From Yinghuangia elevatio (GTDB lineage: Bacteria > Actinomycetota > Actinomycetes > Streptomycetales > Streptomycetaceae): a DNA stretch of 57,137 nucleotides. Position 1 is the first letter of the stretch, and every line of letters starts with the position of its first letter. Positions 1 to 7,522 of the stretch are shown piece by piece. The notes beneath the pieces are model-generated. The model saw only the letters and a list, made by a program, of their open reading frames with translations, was not told the origin of the DNA and searched no databases. The position numbers and the translations under genes are program-made. The stretch spans positions 1 through 57,137 of the forward strand of contig NZ_JBEZFP010000046.1 of NCBI RefSeq assembly GCF_040649515.1, read 5' to 3'.

Positions 1-71
1 TCCGGCGGTGCGGGCGCGGCCCCGCCGCCCCCTTCCGGGGTGCGCTTGCGGGTGGGTTTGTCGGTCGCCAC
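1..71 (-). CDS. N-terminal start of a divergent gene cut by the window edge, possibly a protein mannosyltransferase
   Basis: Read on the reverse strand, a GTG opens a frame of 23 codons without a stop before the window edge; the peptide starts MATDKPTRKRTPEGGGG and is basic then Gly/Ala/Pro-rich. No domain is visible in so short a piece. In Streptomyces the gene divergent from rsmI is usually a dolichyl-phosphate-mannose--protein mannosyltransferase, so that is the best guess from context alone. The ribosome binding site is weak. It could also be non-coding. Confidence 0.35.
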   Translation of the reverse strand, partial: MATDKPTRKRTPEGGGGAAPAPP

Positions 72-82
72 GTCGCTCGTCA

Positions 83-104
83 CGCGGTCATCGTATTGAC
101 CGCG
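83..104. promoter_or_regulatory. Perfect inverted repeat between divergent starts (operator candidate)
   Basis: CGCGGTCA and TGACCGCG form perfect 8-bp arms around a 6-bp centre (TCGTAT). The palindrome sits in the 70-bp gap between the rsmI start and the presumed divergent gene, about 38 bp before the rsmI GTG, where a regulator would cover either promoter. No protein is known to me for this exact motif. Confidence 0.4.
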
Positions 105-141
105 AGGCGGTGCGGTGCCCACCACGGGGGAGGATGGTGCC

Positions 142-999
142 GTGGAACATGAACCCAGCGGTGTCCTCGTGCTTGCCGGTACTCCGATCGGCGAGGTCGG
201 CGACGCGCCTCCCCGGCTGTCCGCGGAGCTCGCCGCCGCCGATGTCGTCGCGGCCGAGGACACCCGCCGTCTGCGCAGGCTCACGAACGCGCTGGGCGTC
301 GAGATCCCCGGGCGGGTGGTCTCCTATTTCGAGGGCAACGAGTCGGCGCGTACGCCCGAATTGGTGCGCGATCTGCTCGGCGGCGCGCGTGTCCTGCTGG
401 TCACCGACGCCGGCATGCCGTCGGTCTCCGACCCCGGCTACCGCCTCGTCGAGGCCGCCGTCGCGGAAGGCGTGCGGGTGACGGCCGTGCCCGGCCCGTC
501 CGCCGTGCTGACCGCCCTGGCGCTGTCCGGCCTCCCGGTCGACCGGTTCTGCTTCGAGGGCTTCCTGCCCCGCAAACCGGGTGAGCGGGCCGGCCGTCTG
601 CGCTACGTGGCCGCCGAGCCGCGCACGATGGTCTTCTTCGAGGCACCGCACCGCGTCGCCGACTCCCTCGCGGCGATGGCCGAGGCCTTCGGCGGCGAGC
701 GGCGCGCGGCCGTCTGCCGCGAGCTGACCAAGACGTACGAGGAGGTACGCCGCGGCCCGCTCGCCGAACTCGCCGCCTGGGCCGTCGCCGGCGTACGCGG
801 CGAGATCACCGTCGTGGTGGAGGGCGCGCCGCCCGCGAAGCCGTCCGATCTGGGACCCGACGAGCTGGCCGCCCTCGTGGCCCGCCGGGAGGATGCCGGC
901 CAGCACCGCAAGGAGGCGATCGCCGAGGTCGCCGCCGAACTGGGGCTGCCCAAGCGCGAGGTCTTCGACGCGGTGGTGGCCGCGAAGCGCAAGGGCTGA
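142..999 (+). CDS. rsmI: 16S rRNA (cytidine(1402)-2'-O)-methyltransferase RsmI
   Basis: The enzyme 2'-O-methylates C1402 in the decoding centre of 16S rRNA using S-adenosylmethionine. The tetrapyrrole-methylase fold signatures are visible in order: GTPIGEVGD near the start, VVAAEDTRRLRRL, LVTDAGMPSVSDPG, GPSAVLTALALSGLP, FLPRKPGER and FFEAPHR. I chose the GTG with a GGGGGAGG ribosome binding site about 10 bp upstream, giving 285 aa, the usual family length; a GTG nine codons earlier is in frame but has no such site. It stands first in a run of translation genes (metG, tatD, rsmA), as in other actinomycetes. Identification is firm. Confidence 0.93.
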   Translation: MEHEPSGVLVLAGTPIGEVGDAPPRLSAELAAADVVAAEDTRRLRRLTNALGVEIPGRVVSYFEGNESARTPELVRDLLGGARVLLVTDAGMPSVSDPGYRLVEAAVAEGVRVTAVPGPSAVLTALALSGLPVDRFCFEGFLPRKPGERAGRLRYVAAEPRTMVFFEAPHRVADSLAAMAEAFGGERRAAVCRELTKTYEEVRRGPLAELAAWAVAGVRGEITVVVEGAPPAKPSDLGPDELAALVARREDAGQHRKEAIAEVAAELGLPKREVFDAVVAAKRKG

Positions 1000-1225
1000 G
1001 CCCCGGCCGCCCACTCGCGGGGACGCGCGTCAAGCGCGGGCAACGGGTCGGTAGCACAATGGGAGTGTTCGGCCCAAGCAGGCCCCAACTTCTTCATTCT
1101 CCTCACTAGAAGATGCCAAGGCCGCGTAACCACTGGTGCGCGGGGCCGCACCGGGCGCATTTCCTGGGAGTCGGGGCCGAGGAACCACCGAACCGTCGGT
1201 GGGAAGGCCGCGCGAGGAGGTCGCC

Positions 1226-1525
1226 ATGAACCAATCGACCATCGTGCACGAGGCGTACTCGTTCGTGTGTCTTGGCTGCGGCCACGGCTGGGAGCGCGCG
1301 TACGAGATCCACCACGTCACCGACCTGCAGGGCAAGCAGGTCTGCCACTACTACCACGACGGCAACCGCGTACCGTCGCCGTTCAGCCGCCCCAGCTGCG
1401 AGCACTGCGAAGGCGCTCGCCTGCGGATCCTGCCCGCGGGCCGGGTCGCGTCCGCGGCGGCGCCCCCGCCCCGGCCGTCGTCCGGCCGACACCACTGGCA
1501 TCTGCTGCGCCTGTCCCGCCGCTGA
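1226..1525 (+). CDS. Small zinc-ribbon protein
   Basis: A 99-residue protein with two CxxC knuckles, CLGC near residue 14 and CEHC near residue 57, spaced as a rubredoxin-like zinc ribbon; the C-terminal third is Pro/Arg-rich and probably disordered. The ATG has a strong GAGGAGG site 5 bp upstream. Short proteins of this form are common and conserved next to core genes in Streptomyces, but I know of no assigned function; metal or nucleic-acid binding is the obvious guess. A strong terminator follows it, so it is likely transcribed separately from metG. Confidence 0.7.
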   Translation: MNQSTIVHEAYSFVCLGCGHGWERAYEIHHVTDLQGKQVCHYYHDGNRVPSPFSRPSCEHCEGARLRILPAGRVASAAAPPPRPSSGRHHWHLLRLSRR

Positions 1526-1539
1526 GCCACCGCCGACCT

Positions 1540-1581
1540 GCGGGGCGGCCCACCCCGGGACGGCCGGGTGGGCCGCCCCGC
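1540..1581. terminator. Strong hairpin terminator after the zinc-ribbon gene
   Basis: Two perfect 16-bp GC arms (GCGGGGCGGCCCACCC and its complement) surround a 10-nt loop. It lies 14 bp after the stop codon and separates this gene from metG. Actinomycete terminators often lack the U-tract, as here. Confidence 0.75.
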
Positions 1582-1628
1582 CGATACTCGGGGGCGACCC
1601 ACCCACCGCGGGCCGTAGGATTTCCGGC

Positions 1629-3278
1629 ATGGCGGCCACTGGATCCACTGATCTCTCCACGACCCCGGGCGGACACGCGGGCGGCAAGGCGTTCTACGTC
1701 ACCACCCCGATCTACTACGTCAACGACGCCCCGCACCTCGGCCACGCCTACACGACCGTCGCCGGCGACGTGCTCACCCGCTGGCACCGCCAGCGCGGCG
1801 AGAAGGTGTGGTACCTGACCGGCACCGACGAGCACGGCCAGAAGGTCATGCGCACCGCCCTGGCGAACGGCCTGACGCCGCAGGAGTGGTGCGACCGGCT
1901 CGTCGAGTCGGCGTGGAAGCCGCTGTGGAAGCACCTCGAGATCGCCAACGACGACTTCATCCGCACGACCGAGCCGCGGCACGCGCAGCGCGTACAGGAG
2001 TTCTGGCAGAACCTGTACGACAACGGCGAGGTCTACAAGGGCTCGTACGAAGGCCCGTACTGCGTCGGCTGCGAGGAGTTCAAACTCCCCGGCGACCTCG
2101 TCGACGGCACCGGGGAGTACGAGGGCCAGAAGCTCTGCCCGATCCACGGCCGCCCGGTGGAGATGCTGTCGGAGGACAACTACTTCTTCCGGATGTCCGC
2201 GTACACCGACAAGCTCCTCGCGTTCTACGAGGCCAACCCGGACTTCATCCAGCCGGCCTCGGCGCGCAACGAGGTGCTGAAGTTCGTGCAGCAGGGCCTT
2301 CAGGACCTGTCGATCTCGCGTTCGACGTTCGACTGGGGCATCCCGATCCCATGGGACTCCGGGCACGTCCTGTACGTCTGGATCGACGCCCTGCTCAACT
2401 ACGCCTCCGCCGTCGGCTACGGCACCGACCAGGCCAAGTTCGGCGAGACGTGGCCCGCGGACGTGCACATCGTGGGCAAGGACATCCTGCGCTTCCACGC
2501 GGTCATCTGGCCCGCGATGCTGATGGCGGCCGGGCTGCCGCTGCCGCACAAGGTGTTCGCGCACGGCTGGCTGCTGGTCGGCGGCGAGAAGATGAGCAAG
2601 TCGAAGCTGACCGGCATCTCGCCGCAGCAGCTCACCGACCACTTCGGCGTCGACGCGTACCGGTACTACTTCATGCGCGCGATCCCGTTCGGCCAGGACG
2701 GGTCGTTCTCGTGGGAGGACTTCTCGGCGCGCTACACGTCCGAACTCGCCAACGACTTCGGCAACCTCGCGTCGCGCGTCGCCGCGATGGTCGGCAAGTA
2801 CTTCGGCGGCACGCTGCCCGCGGCAACCGCGGCCGGCGCACCGGAGAGCGCGCTGCACGAGGCGCTGGCGGAGACGGTGAAGACGTCGGACGCCAAGGTC
2901 GAGCAACTGGACTTCCAGGGCGCGCTGGACGACGTCTTCGCGTACGTCAAGCAGGTCAACGGCTACCTGACCGAGCAGGAGCCCTGGAAGGTCGCCAAGG
3001 ACACCACTCCCGAGGGCCAGGCCCGCCTGGCGACGATCCTCTACTCGGCGGCCGAGTCGCTGCGGGCGCTCGCCGTCCTGCTCAACCCGGTCATGCCGGC
3101 GACCGCCGAGAAGTTGTGGGTCTCGCTCGGTGCCGAGGCGCACCTCGGCGCGCTGGCCGACCAGAAGCTCCTGGACGCGGGCAACTGGGGCCTGCTGCCC
3201 GCCGGTGCCACGGTCACCAAGGGCGACATCCTCTTCCCGCGCCTGGAAGAGAAGCGCGACGAGCAGAAGGACAGCTGA
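1629..3278 (+). CDS. metG: Methionyl-tRNA synthetase
   Basis: Charges initiator and elongator tRNA-Met with methionine in the cytoplasm. Class I signatures are clear: HLGH at residues 36-39 (HIGH motif) and KMSKS at 321-325. The connective insertion carries a single zinc site, CVGC at 145-148 and CPIH at 170-173. At 549 aa it has no C-terminal tRNA-binding extension of the E. coli type. The ATG has no good Shine-Dalgarno, but TAGGAT, a good -10 hexamer, ends 7 bp before it, so the mRNA is probably leaderless. The stop is 4 bp from the next start, so metG and tatD are co-transcribed. Confidence 0.97.
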   Translation: MAATGSTDLSTTPGGHAGGKAFYVTTPIYYVNDAPHLGHAYTTVAGDVLTRWHRQRGEKVWYLTGTDEHGQKVMRTALANGLTPQEWCDRLVESAWKPLWKHLEIANDDFIRTTEPRHAQRVQEFWQNLYDNGEVYKGSYEGPYCVGCEEFKLPGDLVDGTGEYEGQKLCPIHGRPVEMLSEDNYFFRMSAYTDKLLAFYEANPDFIQPASARNEVLKFVQQGLQDLSISRSTFDWGIPIPWDSGHVLYVWIDALLNYASAVGYGTDQAKFGETWPADVHIVGKDILRFHAVIWPAMLMAAGLPLPHKVFAHGWLLVGGEKMSKSKLTGISPQQLTDHFGVDAYRYYFMRAIPFGQDGSFSWEDFSARYTSELANDFGNLASRVAAMVGKYFGGTLPAATAAGAPESALHEALAETVKTSDAKVEQLDFQGALDDVFAYVKQVNGYLTEQEPWKVAKDTTPEGQARLATILYSAAESLRALAVLLNPVMPATAEKLWVSLGAEAHLGALADQKLLDAGNWGLLPAGATVTKGDILFPRLEEKRDEQKDS

Positions 3279-3282
3279 CCCG

Positions 3283-4179
3283 ATGGGCAAGCGCACACGC
3301 CGCGACGGCGGGCCGAGGGACACCACCCCGCCCCCCGCACCCCCGTCGCTGCGGGTGCCCGTCTGGGACGCGCACACGCACCTGGACCTGCAAGAAGGCG
3401 ACATCGGCTCGGCCCTCGCCGCGGCCGCCGCGGTCGGGATCTCGACGCTCGTCCAGGTGGGCATCGACGTGCCGTCGTCCAAGTGGGCGGCCGAGGCCGC
3501 GCTCGACAACCCGCGCGTGCACGCCACCGTCGCCCTTCATCCGAACGAGGCACCCCGGCTCGTGCACGGGGACCCGGACGGCTGGTCCGGGCAGCGCCGC
3601 GAGCCCGGCGGCATGGCGGCCCTCGACGCCGCGATCGCGGAAATCGACGAACTGGCCGCGCTGCCCCAGGTACGCGGCATCGGCGAGACCGGCCTCGACT
3701 ACTTCCGCACCGGCCCCGAGGGCACCGAGGCGCAGCAGGAGTCCTTCCGCCGCCACATCGCGATCGCGAAGCGGCACGGCAAGGCCCTGGTCATCCACGA
3801 CCGGGAGGCGCACGACGACGTCCTGCGCATCCTCGTGGAGGAAGGCGCCCCGGAGACCGTGGTGTTCCACTGCTTCTCGGGCGACGCCGAGATGGCCAAG
3901 ACCTGCGCCGAGCGCGGCTACGTCATGTCCTTCGCCGGCAACGTGACCTACCCCAGTGCGCAACCCCTGCGCGACGCGGTGGCCGTGGCGCCGCTGGACC
4001 TGCTGCTGGTCGAGACGGACGCGCCCTTCCTCACCCCGGCCCCGCACCGCGGCCGACCGAACGCGCCGTACCTCGTCCCGGTGACGGTGCGCGCGATGGC
4101 CGAGGTCAAGGGCGTCGACGAGGACACCCTGTGCGTGGCCCTCGCCGCCAACGCCGAACGGGTTTTCGGCACGGGCTGA
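3283..4179 (+). CDS. tatD: TatD-family metal-dependent hydrolase (DNase)
   Basis: A TIM-barrel amidohydrolase-type nuclease of 298 aa. The metal ligands are visible in family order: HTH in VWDAHTHLDL near residue 29, E in GIGETGLDYF, H in VIHDREAHDD, H in FHCFSGDAEM and D in VETDAPFLTP. Family members have 3'-5' exonuclease activity on DNA or RNA and are linked to DNA repair. It follows metG with a 4-bp gap and precedes rpfB, the normal actinobacterial order. The N-terminal 25 residues are basic and Pro-rich and not part of the barrel. Confidence 0.9.
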   Translation: MGKRTRRDGGPRDTTPPPAPPSLRVPVWDAHTHLDLQEGDIGSALAAAAAVGISTLVQVGIDVPSSKWAAEAALDNPRVHATVALHPNEAPRLVHGDPDGWSGQRREPGGMAALDAAIAEIDELAALPQVRGIGETGLDYFRTGPEGTEAQQESFRRHIAIAKRHGKALVIHDREAHDDVLRILVEEGAPETVVFHCFSGDAEMAKTCAERGYVMSFAGNVTYPSAQPLRDAVAVAPLDLLLVETDAPFLTPAPHRGRPNAPYLVPVTVRAMAEVKGVDEDTLCVALAANAERVFGTG

Positions 4180-4251
4180 CCGTTCGGGCCCGGTTCACCC
4201 GTACGCGGTGGAACGGCAGTTGGGCATCGGCAACCTGTTACAGTCCCTGCT

Positions 4252-4279
4252 CGGTCGACTGGCACCGGTCGACCTGCAC
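4252..4279 (+). repeat. Tandem 14-bp direct repeat upstream of rpfB
   Basis: CGGTCGACTGGCAC is followed at once by CGGTCGACCTGCAC, two copies with 12 of 14 bases identical. The pair ends about 50 bp before the chosen rpfB start, inside the probable promoter or leader. It could be a double operator or only a local duplication. Confidence 0.5.
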
Positions 4280-4329
4280 CGGCCGCACGTCGGCCTGTGG
4301 GCCGACCGGCAGGTGAGGGAGCCACCCTT

Positions 4330-5472
4330 TTGAGTCGTTCCGCCGAGCGCGGGCGTCGGCGCGGGAAAGCGCCCCGCCGCGGGTTCTCGCCGCGCATGCT
4401 GGTGCCCCAACTGCTGGTCGTGGCCGTGCTGGTGGGCGGCACCACGGCATTCGTGCAGTACGACAAGACGGTCACGATCGTCGTCGACGGCGAGAAGCGC
4501 CGCGTGCACACCTTCGCCTCGAACGTCGGCCAGGTCCTCGACCGCGAGCAGATCGACATAGGGGAGCACGACGTCGTCGCACCCGGCCGCAACGCCGACC
4601 TTGACGACGGCGACCAGGTCGCGATCCGGTACGGCCGCCTGCTGAACCTGACTCTCGACGGCCGCCCGCAGCAGGTGTGGGTGACCGCCATGTCGGTCGC
4701 CGAGGCGATGGACGAGCTCAAGGTGCGCACCGACGGCGCGTACCTGTCGGTGCCGCATGACGCGCCCATCGGCCGCGAAGGCCTTGCCGTCGACGTGCGC
4801 ACCGAGCGGGGCGTGACCTTCATGGTCGACGGCCGCCAGATCCCGGTGCGCACGAACGCCGCGTCCCTGGGTGAGGTGCTGCAGCAGGCCCAGATCGCCA
4901 TAGGGCCGCAGGACCGCATAAGCGTTCCCACCGACACCTACCCCACCGAGGGCATGACGGTGTCGGTCCTGCGCGTCACCGGCACGACGGTCGTGAAGGA
5001 CGAGCGCATCCCCTTCGAGACCAGGAAGCAGGACGACCCCACGCAGTTCAAGGGCAACGAGTCGGTCGAGACCAAGGGCGCCGCCGGCATCAAGAGGGTG
5101 ACGTGGGCGTACGAGACCGTCGACGGCGTCAAGCAGAACCCGCGCAAGGTGTCGGAGGTGATCGTCAAGGCCCCGGTGCACCAGATCGTCAAGGTCGGCA
5201 CCAAGCCGCTGCCCACCTCGGTGGCCGGCGCCGACGGACTCAACTGGACCGCGCTTGCGAAGTGCGAGGCGGGCGGCCGTCCGACGGCCGTCGACGCGTC
5301 CGGGACCTACCACGGGCTGTACCAGTTCGACGCGCGCACCTGGCAGTCGATGGGCGGGACGGGGGTCGCGAGCACGGCGCCCGCGGCGGAGCAGACGTAC
5401 CGCGCCAAGCTGCTGTTCGTGAAGCGGGGCGCGAGTCCGTGGCCCATCTGCGGCCGTAAGCTGTATACGTGA
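4330..5472 (+). CDS. rpfB: Resuscitation-promoting factor RpfB (cell-wall muralytic enzyme)
   Basis: An exported, membrane-anchored peptidoglycan-cleaving enzyme that supports spore germination and regrowth. The basic N-terminus is followed by a transmembrane anchor (LVPQLLVVAVLVGG), three ubiquitin-like DUF348 repeats, a G5 domain (about residues 200-280) and a C-terminal Rpf lysozyme-like domain. In the last, the catalytic glutamate is E313 in KCEAGGR and a second cysteine lies in PWPICGRK, giving the usual disulfide. I chose the TTG preceded by GTGAGGGAG; a GTG 11 codons earlier is the alternative. Its stop overlaps the rsmA start (GTGA). Confidence 0.92.
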   Translation: MSRSAERGRRRGKAPRRGFSPRMLVPQLLVVAVLVGGTTAFVQYDKTVTIVVDGEKRRVHTFASNVGQVLDREQIDIGEHDVVAPGRNADLDDGDQVAIRYGRLLNLTLDGRPQQVWVTAMSVAEAMDELKVRTDGAYLSVPHDAPIGREGLAVDVRTERGVTFMVDGRQIPVRTNAASLGEVLQQAQIAIGPQDRISVPTDTYPTEGMTVSVLRVTGTTVVKDERIPFETRKQDDPTQFKGNESVETKGAAGIKRVTWAYETVDGVKQNPRKVSEVIVKAPVHQIVKVGTKPLPTSVAGADGLNWTALAKCEAGGRPTAVDASGTYHGLYQFDARTWQSMGGTGVASTAPAAEQTYRAKLLFVKRGASPWPICGRKLYT

Positions 5473-6359
5473 GTGATCGTCCCGCGGGACCCGGTCTCCT
5501 CGGTCCCGCGGACATCCGCGAGCTGGCCGGGGCACTGGGCGTCCGGCCCACCAAGCAGCTCGGCCAGAACTTCGTCATCGACGCCAACACCGTGCGGCGC
5601 ATCGTCCGCACCGCCGAGGTGCGCCCCGACGACGTCGTGGTGGAGATCGGCCCGGGCCTCGGCTCGCTGACCCTGGCCCTGCTGGAGGCCGCGGACCGCG
5701 TCGTCGCGGTCGAGATCGACCCCGTGCTCGCCCGGCACCTGCCGACCACGGTCGAGGCGCGCATGCCCGAACGCGCCGACCGGTTCGCGCTCGTGCACGC
5801 CGACGCGATGACCGTCACGGAGCTGCCCGGCCCGCCGCCGACCGCACTCGTGGCGAACCTGCCCTACAACGTCTCCGTCCCCGTCCTGCTGCACATGCTC
5901 CAGACCTTCCCGAGCATCGAACGCACGCTGGTGATGGTGCAGTCCGAGGTCGCCGACCGCCTCGCCGCCCGCCCCGGCGGCAAGGTGTACGGCGTCCCGT
6001 CGGTCAAGGCCGCGTGGTACGCCGACGTCAAGCGCGCGGGCGCGATCGGCCGCAACGTCTTCTGGCCCGCCCCCAACGTCGACTCCGGCCTCGTCTCGCT
6101 GGTCCGCCGCGAACCGCCCGCGACCACCGCCACCCGCGAGGAGGTATTCGCCGTCGTGGACGCCGCGTTCGCGCAGCGCCGCAAGACGCTCCGCGCCGCA
6201 CTCGCGGGCTGGGCGGGCTCGCCGGCCGCGGCCGAAGAGGCGCTGGTGGCCGCGGGGGTGGACCCCAAGGCGCGCGGCGAGGCGCTCGACGTCGGGCAGT
6301 TCACGCGCATCGCGGAGGCGGGGACGCGGTCCCGGCCCGGCTGCCCACCCCCCGCGTAA
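5469..6359 (+). CDS. rsmA: 16S rRNA (adenine(1518)-N6/adenine(1519)-N6)-dimethyltransferase RsmA/KsgA
   Basis: Dimethylates two adjacent adenines in the 3' terminal helix of 16S rRNA and acts as a late checkpoint in 30S assembly. Visible motifs are GQNFVID, the SAM-binding VVEIGPGLGSLT near residue 58, VAVEID, and the catalytic NLPYNVSVP near residue 139. The length, 296 aa, is typical. The GTG start overlaps the rpfB stop by 4 bp, so translation is coupled; ispE follows after 64 bp. The rpfB-rsmA-ispE order is conserved in actinobacteria. Confidence 0.96.
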   Translation: MSDRPAGPGLLGPADIRELAGALGVRPTKQLGQNFVIDANTVRRIVRTAEVRPDDVVVEIGPGLGSLTLALLEAADRVVAVEIDPVLARHLPTTVEARMPERADRFALVHADAMTVTELPGPPPTALVANLPYNVSVPVLLHMLQTFPSIERTLVMVQSEVADRLAARPGGKVYGVPSVKAAWYADVKRAGAIGRNVFWPAPNVDSGLVSLVRREPPATTATREEVFAVVDAAFAQRRKTLRAALAGWAGSPAAAEEALVAAGVDPKARGEALDVGQFTRIAEAGTRSRPGCPPPA

Positions 6360-6423
6360 CCACCTCCTCACGGGCCGTACGATCGACGCGACCCGCATCC
6401 GAGAACGAGGGGCACCCGCACTC

Positions 6424-7365
6424 GTGGCTTCCGTGACCGTCCAGGTTCCCGCCAAAGTCAACCTCCAGCTCGCCGTGGGGGCGGTCCGGCCGGACGGGTA
6501 CCACGAGCTGGTGTCGGTGTTCCACGCCGTGTCGCTCTTCGACGAGGTGACCGTCACCCGCGCCGACACCCTCACGGTGACCGTCGAGGGCGAGGGCACC
6601 GACGGCGTCCCGCTGGACCGCACCAACCTCGCCGCGCGCGCCGTCGAACTGCTGGCCGACCGCCTCGGCACGTCCCCCGACCTGCACGTGCACATCCGCA
6701 AGGGCATCCCGGTCGCGGGCGGCATGGCCGGCGGCAGCGCCGACGCCGCCGCCACCCTGCTGGCCTGCGACACCCTGTGGCGCGGCAACACGCCCCGCGA
6801 GATGCTGCGCCGGCTCGGTGCGGAACTGGGCAGCGACGTGCCGTTCAGCGACCTCGGCGGCACCGCGATCGGCACCGGCCGGGGCGAGCGCCTGGCCGCG
6901 GTGCCCTCGGTCGGCCGCTTCCACTGGGTCTTCGCGCTCGCCGACGGCGGCCTGTCGACCCCGGCGGTCTACGGCGAGTGCGACCGGCTGCGGGCGGTCG
7001 CGGGGGCGGACGTACCGGATCCGGCGCCGCACGAGGGGCTGATCGCGGCGCTGCGCGCGGGCGATGCGGCCGCGCTGGGCGCGAGCATGGCGAACGACCT
7101 CCAGGAGGCCGCCCTGTCGCTGCGTCCGGCGCTGCGCGCGACGCTGGCGGCGGGCACCGCGGCCGGGGCGCTGGGTGCGCTGGTCTCCGGCTCCGGGCCC
7201 ACCTGCGCGTTCCTCGCGGCCGACGAGGCCGGCGCACACGCGGTCGCCCGGGCATTGGAGACGTCGGGCACGTGCCGCACGACGAGAGTGGCGTACGGTC
7301 CGGTGGGCGGCGCCCGTGTCCTGCCGCGCCTGCGCAACGCGGAGAGCGCACCGGGCGTGCTCTGA
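6424..7365 (+). CDS. ispE: 4-diphosphocytidyl-2-C-methyl-D-erythritol kinase
   Basis: A GHMP-family kinase of the MEP (non-mevalonate) isoprenoid pathway; it phosphorylates CDP-methylerythritol at the 2-hydroxyl with ATP. The N-terminal VPAKVNLQLAVG and the ATP-binding PVAGGMAGGSADAAATL (near residue 98) are diagnostic, with GSGPTCAF near the C-terminus. The GTG start gives 313 aa. The last codons (ESAPGVL) are encoded by the first copy of a short repeat that continues past the stop, so the C-terminus may vary between relatives. Confidence 0.95.
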   Translation: MASVTVQVPAKVNLQLAVGAVRPDGYHELVSVFHAVSLFDEVTVTRADTLTVTVEGEGTDGVPLDRTNLAARAVELLADRLGTSPDLHVHIRKGIPVAGGMAGGSADAAATLLACDTLWRGNTPREMLRRLGAELGSDVPFSDLGGTAIGTGRGERLAAVPSVGRFHWVFALADGGLSTPAVYGECDRLRAVAGADVPDPAPHEGLIAALRAGDAAALGASMANDLQEAALSLRPALRATLAAGTAAGALGALVSGSGPTCAFLAADEAGAHAVARALETSGTCRTTRVAYGPVGGARVLPRLRNAESAPGVL

Positions 7366-7480
7366 GCGCATTGGGCGTGCTCTGTGCGTGCTTTGGCGTA
7401 CCGGGCGTGGTCTGAGCGCACCGGGCGTGCTCTGCGCGCACCGGCCGAACCCGCTGTCACCCGAACCGCTGTCACCCGAC
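7343..7480 (+). repeat. Short tandem repeats running out of the ispE 3' end
   Basis: A unit of about 20 bp, AGCGCACCGGGCGTGCTCTG, occurs at 7343, 7365 (two changes), 7415 and in part at 7435, with a longer diverged copy between. Each unit is itself near-palindromic (AGAGC...GCTCT) and could fold. It is followed by two 15-bp copies, CCGCTGTCACCCGAA and CCGCTGTCACCCGAC, at 7451-7480. The array fills the gap between ispE and the ABC-F gene. Confidence 0.7.
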
Positions 7481-7522
7481 CCGTAGAATCGGGTGTTTCC
7501 CGTCCCCCCAGAAGGTCGTGCT

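Noticed and set aside
1383..3527. Long open frame antisense to metG and tatD
   Set aside because: It is open because of high GC third positions; its peptide is Arg/Val/Leu monotone with no domain, while the other strand codes for clear enzymes.
4180..4329. Cyclic-di-AMP (ydaO-type) riboswitch before rpfB
   Set aside because: The gap is too short and lacks the conserved ydaO blocks.
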